A DNA stretch of 62,000 nt from Tubiluchus corallicola. Lineage: Eukaryota > Priapulida > Priapulimorpha > Priapulimorphida > Tubiluchidae. Position numbers and translations under genes: made by a program. Shown here one piece after another: positions 10,553-22,625 of this stretch (position 1 is the stretch's first letter; each line of letters opens with the position of its first letter). The notes beneath the pieces are model-generated. The model did no database searches and was not told the DNA's origin. It saw only the letters and a program-made list of their open reading frames with translations. The stretch spans positions 1-62,000 of the forward strand of contig JAQGDQ010000160.1 of assembly GCA_030141605.1 (NCBI GenBank), written 5' to 3'.

Positions 10553-13500
10553 GTGTGTCCTAATTTAAAGTCAAATCCTTAGATACAGGTTGAGTCAAAA
10601 AGCATAACGTAAAGCAATCCAGCCTTGCAAATATGTATGGTTTCCACGATTTCGGTTAGAAAAAAGTGTAATCAGGAGATAAAGAAAATGTATTGAAACA
10701 GTTAATTTCATTCCTTATTATTTTAATGACACCTTGTTGGTGTGCGATCGGCTATTATCACTAAATCAAAAATTACAACTGTGGTTCGTATGAAAAATCA
10801 GCAATTTTTTTTTGTCAATTGATTCTCGGTTAGATTGTGAGATGACAATTTTCCTATCCTTACTTAATGTCATTCCTAGTTTTAAATTTCTTTCACAATT
10901 TTTCAAGATAACATTTTAAGGTAGGCCCTACCTCTCAAGAATGGAGGTAAAATAGTATGCAGTAGCCTACATGTAGGCCTGATATTTTTTCTGAATTTAG
11001 TGAATTACACCGCCATTTAAACTACCTCTGTATTTTGTCTTAACTGATTGTTTTACGTTTTTTAAATGATTGTTGTAGAAAATTTGTTTAAATGAGAAAC
11101 TGCTTAACCAAAAATTGCACATGCTTTCTATTGTAGTCACTACTTATTAGTAAATGGTATAACATGATTTAAAGCAGTATTTTTAAATTACTGCTACAAG
11201 AACACATCTAGTAACATTATTTTTTATATTAACGCAATTAATTTTGTCGCTTTAGAGCAATTTTAAGTAGAGAACCTAATAATGTATTAAGCTGCAGCTG
11301 TTAAAATTATTATTTTAAGTATGTGCCATAAAGAGCACTACATTCCTAATTTTTAGTAAAGCTTTTTTATTATCGGCTTGAGGTGTCCTAGTCTGTAGGT
11401 CATACTTATAAGACAGGTAAAAAGATACACTGCAGTCAATAAGACATTTGAATTCTAAGAATTTTTATAACGTAGGGGAAAAACTGTGCATTTTTGTTAC
11501 AAAAATTTTTATCGTTTGTGTACAACTAAAAACTTTTAATTATAATTATATCTGTGAACGTAGAGAAATTTTCAAGAATACATATAGGCTTATCAGTGTT
11601 TTTAAATTATCACAAAACGTGGGTCTTATAAGAATAAAGCTTAAACTGTGTCTTTTGCAACGATGTGCTTAGCTTTGCAAATTTGTATGCAGAAACTCAT
11701 TTTTAATTACTCACTGCAGAGTAACCTATAAAGAGGTCTATATCGCCGTGATGTTGTAGTTGTTCTACTTCTCGTTGTTCATGCAATATGTTTTTGGTAG
11801 CTACAAAAAATCGCAAAAAGCAATGGTGCGCTTCATTAAGGAGCTAACGTCAGAATAACTAGTGGCGTGATCTTAACCTTAACTTAAGCGACTACGTAAT
11901 TTAATAAATTATACTCTGTTGGTCTTGGAGAAGGTGTGCGCTCTACGGTTTGTCCCATGTGTGCCATTCTAGCTTGAAAAATGGCCTTGGCCAGGATTTT
12001 ACAGAGCAGCTAGGAAACTGAAATTTGACACAAAGAGCGAGTGAGCTCGGAGTAACCTAATGCTTCACATTCCGGACTAGCTAGTTTCATTCAAAATTTC
12101 AACCTGCGAACTAATACAGACCCATGAGTCTTTCAGATATGATTCGTAATTGTAAACGCCTAACGAAATGGTACTTCTGCTATTAACGTCCCTGTAACTT
12201 ATAATAGTTATGCCTGTTATGTACGAACAGATGCCAATCTGCCGCTGTCATGTCAATCAACTTTACACTTAAAGTATGTCACTATCAATGCATCTTATAG
12301 TTCGTGTTGCAAACCAAGGTTCCAAAAAGTTATAGAAATTCAGAATTTATTCTCTTTCTTGCAACATTTCTACATTTAAACAACCTCAGCTAGTAATCCA
12401 TTTCATTTCAAGTGATTTTTCAAGTTAATTCTGCAGTTTCATAAACGTATTCTTAAAACGCCCCTACGTTACTGCCAGTAGAATGTTCATCGGGTGTTTA
12501 CGCGTTCATAGCGAATTTTCTTCACACAGATCTTTAGAAGTCTGATATATATTCACGTATCTGGACCACGTCCATCAAATAAAGCATCTCTATTCGAAGT
12601 CTGTAGCATCTTTGGCCATAAAAAACGCTGATTTAGTTCTAATTTCCGCAAGACTTGCACACCTTATTTTGGAAAATGGGGAATGTAATGGACCGTAATG
12701 TAATGTAATGCAGTGGCTGAGTAGTCCAATAAATTCTATGTTAATGTTACATTTTTGGAAAGCCCCATATTCTCAGTCTGCAGTGTTGCGAGATTACTAT
12801 ATTTTAGTCTACTGGGCAAACAAGATACCGAGTGGCCTTGACACGTTCTTAACTGTTTCGGTGCTCACCGCATGCCATGAGAAGCGACGAGAACATCCTG
12901 TGTTAGCTCTTTGGACTTGCAGAGAGTTTAACCCTGGATATCTTGATAAAAGTGCTCTAAACTAGTTACATTCGTCCGGTTACACCTGGAGTGTTCCGGT
13001 CATTCTACGCGTGTTTTGAGAGGCCTGCCGCCTGATTAGCAATTAATCTTGGTGCTAGATATTAATGTTGTGAAGGTGCACCTGTCTGAAAGTGTTTTTG
13101 TGTGTCGCCGCTCTTCTGACAGACCATTCTGTTTGTTACTGAGGAACCAGATAAGCCAAATTTCAAATCAAGTAGGGTTTTATCATACTACGAGCTACGG
13201 AGTGCAGGTAGTTGTGCGGTCTTTATAAAGCAAAATTCGAATAGGTCTATTCGCTTGGTTTTTGTTGTAGGCTTACGAGAGGAAAAGCTTAAAATTTGGG
13301 TGTTGGTCTTCCGCACAACGTTCGGTATCGTTGTTTCAAATACAAACATTACTAAAACACATTTAGATGTTGTGACGTGTATAAGTAATAAGTGTACATA
13401 TAGGCGTATGTGTGAGGAAGGATTCAAGTGTGTGCATACGTTTATAATTCGTTATGTAGTCTACGATCCACTATCATCCTGTGTGCATTTGATTGATGCC

Positions 13501-16500
13501 AATATGTATTTTTATATTCACACGGTCACTATGTTTTAAAGTACATGTTGGGATTTTTTCTAGCACATTAATTAGTATTTTTAGATAATATTTAAATTTT
13601 TACCCCAAATGGCGATTTTGCTTGAAAAGGAAACGCATTGTGTATAGGTAAAATCCTTCGACTTTTAAAAATGCTTCAAAATTACTATAAAATACGGAAG
13701 CCTTATTTGGCACAAATCAGTGCCTTGGATTGTCTTATCATGAGCATCAGTAGCAACAAACGAATGTTAAAAATTGTAGTTGTTTGTGTTTACAGTGCCT
13801 GCAGTTTTGCTAACTTGCTATATATCTTAACACTCAGTCTTAATTCTGTATTTTTACACTGTATTACTTGTTTTTATGAACCATGGTTTGAATTCTTTAT
13901 CTTTGTCTTACCTTTGTCGTTATCACTAAGTTTATGTAGAGCTACATTTGTATCGCTTGGCCCCATTATTAGGCCACATGAAAATGATGAAATATAAGAA
14001 TTACTGTACAGGAGTCACAAGTCTATTTCTGTTTTTTATATTTGGTTTATCTGGTTCACTCGTCTAGTCACATAACTGGTCCAAAGCCGACAGGGTACGA
14101 ATTTGATGAAATAAAATATGGCCCACAGCCACAAAACGGAAGGCTTGCATTCAAGCGAGAACACTGTTCACGATACTATGAAAATATACTCCGGTTGGAT
14201 TGATTATGACAAAGTAAGTTTTTAAACAACAAGAGTTTAGGCCTAGAACTAGTTGCATTGTCAATTTTGCGTAACCTGACCAAACCAAGTAAAATACATA
14301 ACAGCCTCGCAGTGGGCGAGTTTGTCTAGGCCATCTAAGCCACGCGCTTCTCTATTCTGTCTGGTTTATAAATGTAGAATGTGTAAGTGACTGTCCCTAA
14401 GTTTGTGTAGTTTAGAGACGCCAGGATAAGTATAATGTCAACGATCCACTCGGTATTGCCCACGTGTTTGAGTAGGTTGTAAATATGAACTTTGATGTCT
14501 CAAAATTTACCCCAATCTGTTTTTAGCCACGTGATGACACAGTTTATATCTTTAAGCCACGTTGTGCAAAAGTACAAGCAGCAGCAGACAATTATCGTTA
14601 TATAACTCGACAGGAAAGTTGACCTCATTTTTGTAACACTTTATATTCGAAGAACTAACGGATAAGTGAAACTGGGTAGATTTGTGCTCGTCCCTCTCAA
14701 TCCTCTGTAGTAGCCTCCGCAGTGTTTCGATTTCGGTACTTGATCGTCTTCACTTTTGCGTAAATTCGTTTCTTCCTGTTAATGAATATTTATACCGACG
14801 AGCTTCACGTTTATAAAGATCATCGCCATTAGGATACTGCCACTTTATTTTTATCTAATTGGTGCATGGTGATGTCATTTTATTTGTTAATTTTCAAATC
14901 AGACAAAGTCCATAAAAAACATATACACACAAATTAAAACTCAAATTTAAGTGATATAAAACCAACAAACAAAATTGTGCTAAAACTTAGTTAAAGGTGC
15001 TAAAATGGAATGGTACATATAAACTTACATAAAGTATATATATTTATACATAAACAACTAAGTAAGTAAACAAATTATGAATGATCGAAATAACTTGGGT
15101 TTTAATATGTTTTCGAACTATAAAAAAGAAAAACAGTTTCAGATATGTGGCTAGTCAAATCTGGAACAACCTATCCAAATGTGCCAAAACTTGTGAGAAT
15201 TTTAAACGAGTTAAGGGTAGATACATTTTTTGAATGGTAAAAAATACAAACATGCTGTGTGTAAATTAACGTTTGATGTGCTAGAACCGTCCAGAATAAA
15301 TGATAGAATAACCCAGAATAAATAATCTTTATTGTTCACCTGCTCCATTTGTTTTTTGCGTAATTATTCTGTAATAACAAATGTCATTTTAATGGCAAAT
15401 CTTACGTTGGTTAAATATCAGCCAAAAAGCATTCCAGTACTTGTTCTTGTTTTATGCTATTCCAGTGAAAATAAAGACTGAATTGAACGAAAACGATCAT
15501 TAATAGTAATTTTGAATTCATTAACAATAAAATAATTCTGTATTGGCCAGCAGTCTAATGTATTATACTGTAAATATGTATTAGGACGTGCTCTGTATTA
15601 ATTTTAGCACAACCCCGCACAACGCGCACATCCGCTCCTTGCAAAGCGCTGAATTTACTGAAAAATTAGAGTGCATAATAAAGGCCCTATGTTGGCTCGT
15701 TGAAAGCATAAACTTACAATTCTATATCACTCGGCAGGCAGCAGACTGCATGCAATAACGTCCGTGCATGCGTGACTGACTGACTGACTGAGAGACCCAA
15801 CATTTGAGCTTCATTAATCAATGACACCAGGTGTAGTAGTAATGCACACTTAGTAATGCACAAGCAACTAATCAAAAACGATAACAACTTCAAAAGCTAT
15901 TTAAATCCCCAAAGCAGATAAGTTGTATTTAACTGCGAAAGACTAAACTAACTAACAATTATACCCGCCTACCGAGAGGCACAAAGCTAACAGTATAGTC
16001 GCATTTCGCGTAATCAAATTTATTTTTGCAAATATGCACCCAAAATAAAACAGAATGATCTTATTCAAAATTAACAATAATTTCTCGAATTATTTCAGGA
16101 TCTTTTAAAAGCGAGATACAATGGGCCACCCATTGCTGCCATCAGCATGTCCCAGGTTTTGCATGACAAAAATGCTAAAATACTCGACGTCTGTGCTGGC
16201 ACAGGAATGGTTGGACAAGAGGTAAAAGAAAAAACTCAAATGAAGTTATAACATCCCAGATGCAATATGGCTTAGTATGTGCGTGCCGCCACGGCTGAAT
16301 CCTAAGCAAACTGTCCATAACTACTACAAGCAAGTACAACTAACCATCTCATTCTTCGCTGTGAAAACCAAAATAACGATGTGTATGTGTGTTTAGAAAC
16401 TAGATAGCTTCAGCTTTTCCCCACCTCCATCCATAACGCATCATAATGCAATAATAAACCTAGGTTTTCTAGCCATTTGATAGCACATGAAATTATAGAC

Positions 16501-19500
16501 GACTAGCCGACCTAGGTGTTTCTGGTCTTCTATATACGTATGCTTTGTCAAAATGGATTGAGTTTTCTTTGACGGAACTATGTATATCCCTAGTACGCAT
16601 CTGAACATGGCTAAGTTATCATCCTTATCAGGGATTGTATTTGGAGATGAGTTAATGTGTCAGATCCGATCTTGTCACAACAATCTAAATTGGGTAGCCC
16701 CTTAATACTGGATCTCAGTTTGCTAAGACTGGAGTAAGAAATTTTCTTTGAGTGCTCGTAGAACGTTTATAATTTTCTAAATTGCGTATTTGTTAACAAA
16801 GTTAATATTAGCTAAAGAAATAACGACCTTAGCCAAAGTGGTCTTCAGCAGTTACCATGCTTAACTGGGTTTCGAGGTTTAGCTAGAACCTCCATATGGC
16901 ACCCAAACAGCCAAGATGTTAGATGGCTATTCCGTAACATTGCCGTAATTCAAACAATGGCGGAATACTCCAAAGCTGATCAGAATGACCTTGTATGCTG
17001 CCGCTGGGTTATGATAATGGGGCACTAACATCTTGGCTGTTGGATACTTGTACTCCCAATGTCATGCCATAAGGAATTGCCATAATGATGAAATCTGTTA
17101 AGCGTTAAGCCACAAAATCTGAAGAGACATGATAAGTTGATAACTGTTAATGACCGCTTGTCTCGGCGCAGCGATTTCTCATAGTTAGCTTTTTTCGCCT
17201 GCGTGCATTTTCACTTTAAAGTTATTATTTTAATAACTGGAAAACAGTTTTTAAGTCATCACGTTAGTTTGGAGATAATTTCTACTTGGGATTTTTTTGC
17301 TTTCTCATTTTAGTTGCGCAAGCTTGGTTTTACAAATATGGACGCTTTAGATGGCTGCCAGGAAATGTTAGACGGGGCAAAACCACTTAACATTTACAAG
17401 AATTTCATTTGCTCTCTTTTTACTCATGAGCCACAAGACATTCCAACAGGTAAAGTGATCAGAATTGCAACTTAATAAATCAAGATCTGATAATGTCTTA
17501 ACATGCAACTCATCAAGATTAGTAAACATTATCTTGGGATTTTAGGGCAAAGCAGGAAAAAGTAGTAACGCATGGCACATTCCAGATGCCTGACCCGCTT
17601 TAAAATGTGTGGTTAGTGAAAGAAGTTAAGCAATGCTGACAATGGCCAGTAACTGGACGAGAGACCGCCAGTTCTATGCTTGTTTGGGCGGCTTCATTTC
17701 CCATACTGATTCTGACTATTTCTTCCGGATATATTTACATCCAAATCTGCCTAAAGTGCATGATCTGTTCAGTGTCTGATTTTAGAGGATTAGTCTTGAG
17801 AGTGAGCTAACTTCCGATCGTGCCACAAAGATCTACATTGAATATGCCCTATTTTTATGGTGGGACCAGATTTCAGTGTGACAAACTGTGTATAAAAAAC
17901 TGCTTAGTATTAAGCACTAACCGCACAGCTCAAAGTGTACTTAACACTTACTTTGTAGTGTTTTATTCCACTTGTTATAATCCACATTATCATTTTCCAT
18001 TAATCAAATTATTGAAATCTCAATCCCTGTTCACACTAGTGATGGAAGTGGAAGTAAGCAGGCCATAAAAGGTAAGATGACCTGCACAGACCTACAGGTT
18101 TAGTATAAAATCAAGGTTTACTTGGCTTCATATATAAAGATTATTTGCCTACAGAAACTGTCTTATGGTTTTCTTAATTTTAATTTAGGCAAAATTTTTA
18201 ATTAATATATTTCTTTTAAAGCTTTCTAATTTAAAGATTTTCTAATAATCTTTTAAAGATTTATGATAATCTAATTACTCAAGAGTAGTGAAAACCTATC
18301 AAGTTAACAGGAAAAACATTTAAACTAAATAAATATACCGCTGACAGTTATTGTATAATTGGAGTCAAAAAACAATTGTAGGTGGCAGCATGCATCAATT
18401 CGTTACTTTAGTATAGTAGAGTGCCAATATTAATGCAGTGAAATCATTTACCACAATAAACAATCGTTTCAGACAATTATGCGGCATCCTTGGATTTGGG
18501 ATACATTTCAACTGAACTTTCACTAAAAAAGCCTACAAATACTGTGCTACTTTGCTTTATCTTATAATGTTCACATTTTGTTACATGCAATATGTGTAAA
18601 ACGGTAGGATTTTCATGCTTAGTTCAGCTGATTTTTTAATGTGCCCAATATAAGGCTTAGCACGTTCTTACTTTTTATCTTGCAGATACTTACGATGCTC
18701 TTATCTGTGTTGGTTCATTTGTTCAAGGCCACCTGGAAGTAGAATGTATACCAGAAATGATACGACTTGTTAAACCAGGTGTGTGCGTATGATTAAGAAC
18801 CTGTCAACGCGCCCATAAAAACCTTGACTGAAAAGATGATAGTAAAAAATTTTCCACGAAAATTTCCATCCAACATTATTGCCATGTCGTGTCAGCTAAT
18901 CGCGTCTGATACGTGGCTATGCACGCCTATTTCCTGAACCTGGTACCTGATATGTATAAAATACGTGACATTGTGTTACATGTATGCATGATGTTTAGGT
19001 ATAGGTCAGTATAAGTATAGTGCTAGAGCCAACAGGAAAAAGCTGAAATACCATCGAAATACCTTCGAGAAAAAAATTGTTAAAATACCCTTAAACTAGC
19101 TTCATTACTTTTCACAAAGCAAAAGCGATTGATTCATGTAATAGAATCATACTGTCTTATCGTGGACTGTGATTCCCCGTTGACAGACGTCTAGTGGTTT
19201 ATAGATCATTAGATTCATTAGAATAAAAGCTTGTCGGAAAACACAAGTTCTGGGGCTGGACGTGCAAAATTTTTCAGATATCTAATTTATTTAGTATATT
19301 GCTTTCATGCGTTTATAAGATTACAAGAAACTACGAAGGCTGCTAACTGGCTTTGTAGCAGCAGTATATGGCTTGGCTGTATACGAATTATTAATTAGTA
19401 CTGTGTAGGCAAGCTGCAATTCACAAAATCACTAGATTTTTTCCACTGTGCATGACAATCTGTCCTAGTTTCTAATATTTGCTACCAGTCTATTACTTCT

Positions 19501-19751
19501 CAATCATTGCCAACCACTGAATTAATTAATTTTTTACTTTGATAGGAGGAATTGTACTGCTGCTTTTCCGTGCTGAAGTAATGGACAAAACGCCAAAATA
19601 TGTTGGAGTACTTGAACCTTTAATCAAAAAACTTGAAGAACAAAGGGCATGGGAACTCATCAAGAAAGATCGAATTCCTAATTATTACATGGAAAAAGAG
19701 GGAGCTCTTTTTATTCACAAAGTGTTAGTTTCTGAAACAAAAAGCTGCTGA
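10382..19751 (+). CDS. METTL27: METTL27-like SAM-dependent methyltransferase (two alternative first exons)
   Basis: Shared exons 16099-16221, 17314-17449, 18686-18778 and 19546-19751 join in frame and end in TGA. Two alternative first coding exons, 10382-10552 and 14118-14213, both end in phase 0 and give proteins of 242 and 217 residues; human METTL27 is about 245. Exon 2 encodes ILDVCAGTGMVG, the class I SAM-binding motif (residues 85-93 of the long form). LRKLGFTNMDALDGCQEML, DTYDALICVGSFVQGHLE and MIRLVKPGGIVLLLFR follow in the same order as in METTL27 (GTGLVAAEL, DGSPGML, KPGG). The substrate of this family is unknown to me. A possible poly(A) signal lies at 20032-20037. The gene is convergent with RBBP6. 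Assignment to METTL27 rather than a related methyltransferase rests on these motifs only. Confidence 0.87.
10553..14117. other. Region between the two METTL27-like first exons
   Basis: AT-rich, with no further methyltransferase exon seen in any frame. Contains scattered short ORFs without recognisable domains, including an uninterrupted but featureless frame at 13638-13997. Confidence 0.55.
14118..14213 (+). CDS. METTL27: METTL27-like alternative first exon B
   Basis: ATG at 14118, 32 codons, strong gtaagt donor at 14214. Ends MKIYSGWIDYDK, homologous to the end of exon A but one residue shorter between Trp and Tyr. Phase 0, compatible with exon 2. A possible acceptor (cgtctag, ending 14066) lies upstream, so a 5' UTR intron is possible. 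Confidence 0.75.
15111..15233 (+). pseudogene. LINE reverse-transcriptase C-terminal relic
   Basis: About 40 codons open to a TGA at 15231. The frame reads FRYVASQIWNNLSKCAKTCE then NFKRVKGRYIF and stop. The pattern 'SFRxxAxxIWNxLPxx...FKxxLKxxLF' is the typical C-terminal end of many non-LTR retrotransposon ORF2 proteins. The rest of the element upstream is not recognisable, as expected for an old 5'-truncated insertion. Confidence 0.65.
15772..15791. repeat. (TGAC)n short tandem repeat
   Basis: Five consecutive tgac-type units in METTL27-like intron 1. Confidence 0.85.
16099..16221 (+). CDS. METTL27: METTL27-like exon 2, SAM-binding motif I
   Basis: Acceptor tttcag, donor gtaaaa at 16222, 41 codons, phase 0. 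Encodes DLLKARYNGPPIAA and ILDVCAGTGMVGQE, the SAM-binding loop. Confidence 0.9.
16906..17041. repeat. Foldback with 17-bp perfect arms
   Basis: Left arm aacagccaagatgttag at 16906-16922 is the exact reverse complement of 17025-17041; about 100 bases lie between. A small MITE or foldback relic inside a METTL27-like intron. Confidence 0.7.
17314..17449 (+). CDS. METTL27: METTL27-like exon 3
   Basis: Acceptor ttttag, donor gtaaag at 17450, 136 nt. Encodes LRKLGFTNMDALDGCQEMLD, including the acidic residue expected to contact the SAM ribose, and FICSLFTHEPQDIP. Confidence 0.88.
17622..17672 (+). repeat. 5S-rRNA-like SINE fragment
   Basis: Reads gaagttaagcaatgctg then ggccagtaactggacgagag and accgcc, close to the 5S rRNA internal promoter and 3' half (AAGCTAAGCA ... 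GGTTAGTACTTGGATGGGAGACCGCC). Sits in a METTL27-like intron; likely the head of a 5S-derived SINE. Not a functional 5S gene. Confidence 0.6.
18686..18778 (+). CDS. METTL27: METTL27-like exon 4
   Basis: Acceptor ttgcag, donor gtgtgt at 18779, 93 nt. Encodes TYDALICVGSFVQGHLEVEC and IPEMIRLVKPG, matching the family's FDAVLIVGALSDGQ and IPELLHVTKPG. Confidence 0.9.
19546..19751 (+). CDS. METTL27: METTL27-like last exon
   Basis: Acceptor gatag at 19541-19545, stop TGA at 19749-19751. Completes PGG and encodes IVLLLFRAEVMDK then a charged helix (LIKKLEEQRAWELIKKDRIP) and a short C-terminal strand. Confidence 0.9.
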
Positions 19752-20031
19752 CTGTGTCTCTAGAACTGTAGTCAGAACAGTCAAAAGAGCTTGATTTTAT
19801 AGATGTTTATATTCAAATGCAGTTATATCCACCTGTTCAAGGGGCACCAGCTTTTCTTGTCAGCAGATGTTACGTCACCATAGTGTATATGTAAAAAAAT
19901 CTTTCATTTCTGGCTCACATTAACATAATGTAATGTATTATTTCACATTACCATTAAAATAATATAACTAATTACACACTTAACATTAAGCATTATCATT
20001 TTTATTAAGGCTGGGTATGTTTTTTAAAGAA

Positions 20032-20037
20032 AATAAA
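20032..20037 (+). other. Possible poly(A) signal of METTL27-like gene
   Basis: AATAAA, 281 bases after the stop codon. AT-rich context makes chance matches common. Confidence 0.4.
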
Positions 20038-21790
20038 TGTACTGTAGTAGGCTTACATTTATGGTGGAAGGGGGTAACTTCACCATCTAGGAGGGAGTGT
20101 GTTTACTGCTAGGTTGGGAGTCATAAAAGCGTTTTTTTCAAAAATAAGTCTCAAATTTTCGACAGTTAATCGAGGCAACTCTAGCCACACCTAGCAGAAA
20201 CATTGCAGGATGTAAATAATTAATGTTGATGTTATCAAAATGTATAATTGTAATAACAAATTGACAATGCTATTACATTATTATAATTACCACATAAACA
20301 ACTTCTACTTCGAAGTCCAAATCACTTTTTTTATGATTATCACACCTCGTGAGGAAATCCTGTTATCATTGATTTTTCTGTAATCTTAATTTGAATAAAA
20401 GTATAAATGCAATTTCAGATTGTAACATGCTCAGTAGATACAACCGAGTCTTTCTTGTATAGAATAGACAGAGGTTGTACTAGTTACTTATGGCTTTTGC
20501 AACTTTTTCACTTAATTGTGGCAGTACATGTAACTAAAATCAAAGTTTCACTGGAAGGTTTTGCTAAGCTTGACCTGGTGATATATATATTGTTGTTAAC
20601 AGATTTTTATTAAAAAGCTATGCTTACAATAATAAAGTCGTCTGATTGTTTGCTTTATGTATCACATTGTGATATGTTTAGTTAAAACTTAATATTATTC
20701 TGTATTAAAAGTGAATGTTAACAGCTGCAAGTCCACAAATTACTTTCAAGAAGTCGCAAGTGATGTGAAATACTTGCTAAGATACTATAAATACATTGTG
20801 GGAGAAATTACAAAAAAAATTACCAGAAATTGTTGAATGAATTTGAAAACTTTGCATCTAAATTGGTAATAAAACTGCTATCAGTAATTACTAAAACAAG
20901 ATGGGATATTTGCTAACCACTGACTACAACTAACTTGCAAAATGTTGTGGAAAATACGCAGTTGTTCTGTACTAATATGATGCTGGAGAATGAAAACTAA
21001 TTGACATAGAGACATAGCTCAGGAGAATAGTAAGAATAACTTAAGACCAATCTGCAGCTGGAAATTTGATGACTAATCTGAAAAGAAAAATACGAACTGG
21101 AACGTCCTTCCATGGAAGTCCATATAACATGCCTGAGGACTGACTTCCACTAACTTCTAATAAACAAGGGCTCCACAAATTTATTATCTCACAATGTGTG
21201 CCCCATCAAACTGAAGATTCTGCATTAACTAAATAGAGACATCGAGCAGCCTCCCGCCTAAACACGATGGCAACTCCTCTAATAATCCAGAATGGGTAAA
21301 TTGGACATTCACATTCTCGTGCAGGTTGCATGCCTTGCATCAAACATAAAACTAGTTAATAATAATTAATGAACAATTAATAATTTATTGACAAATGTTT
21401 ACCAGTTACATAATTTTGTTATTTTCAGTATTTACAACAACATAAAGTGCAGAGAAATAAGCTTAGCACGTAAATAATCAATTGACTTTAACAACCAGTT
21501 TTCAAAAAAACAGAATAATCACTAAACTAAACTGATTATGTAATTGCAAATTTACATAGCTACAACAGTTATCATTACACAGCACTTGAAATATGAATAT
21601 TTTGCAAAACAGTGATTTGTAAGCACACATTTATGCAACATTTGCACATTTTTATAAGCGGGGGACAGACATAAATGGTCTGTCAATTCCAGTCACGAGG
21701 TATAAAAAGATGCTTTCTCATCAAGATGCTTATACAGCTTTCTTAATGAAGTTTTATACAAGTAATATCACCCTGGATAAATAACAACTA

Positions 21791-21796
21791 TTTATT
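21791..21796 (-). other. Possible poly(A) signal of RBBP6
   Basis: Reverse complement reads AATAAA, about 830 bases after the RBBP6 stop codon. One of several possible signals in this AT-rich flank. Confidence 0.3.
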
Positions 21797-22263
21797 ATCA
21801 TACAGTAAACAGAGAAAAAGTAAAAAAATGCTGAAACAATTAACGTATTTTGGCAGCTAAAGATTGCCATAAAAAACAATATAAAAAAGCTCACTATATG
21901 CATCATCTTTTCACGGTAAGAATTCTTTCATTTAGAACAAAAAAGTTTACTGATACAGTAGGGGACACATTTATGCCATAGTGATGCTAATTTCTGCCAA
22001 TCTAATTTTCAGACAAACATATATTATGGTTAACTTTTAGTGTTTTATATGTCTTGAAAATAACAAAGTAATAGATTGATTACAATAGGAAATAAAAATT
22101 ATGTATCAGACGCCTCCATTTATGAAACATTTTAGGAACTGTGTTTCTTTCGTTCCTCAATTAACAAAAAAATGTGCTGTATACATTTTTAGACATACAC
22201 GTATCTTCATTTCTTCATGTCTACTAACATTACAGTTAAACACAAAAATTGACGTGTATATTT

Positions 22264-22363
<100 letters not shown>

Positions 22364-22625
22364 TATCTTAAACCTCTGCTGTACAGCATACTGAAATTCT
22401 TACAACCTAGCACTTTCTAAATCATGAGCTTAAATGGAACAGGCATCAATCAATGACCATATTGCTACAGAAAATTATAGTTGCCTTCTTTCAAATGGCC
22501 TAAAGAAAAAAATTATTTAGTTATTTCATACTACACTTTGGCAACAAATCTGATCAGTAAAATCAGTCTGGAGACTAATGTTGATTACTCATATTCTACA
22601 CAAATAAAAAGTCAGTTAAATGTAC

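Larger units (their letters stand above)
14214..16098. other. METTL27-like intron 1 (common part)
   Basis: Holds a LINE C-terminal relic at 15111-15233 and a short TGAC tandem repeat at 15772-15791; otherwise AT-rich and featureless. Confidence 0.6.

Noticed and set aside
13638-13997. 119-codon frame upstream of METTL27-like exon B
   Set aside because: Cys/Leu/Ser-rich with no domain and no splice-consistent neighbours; fits a chance frame.
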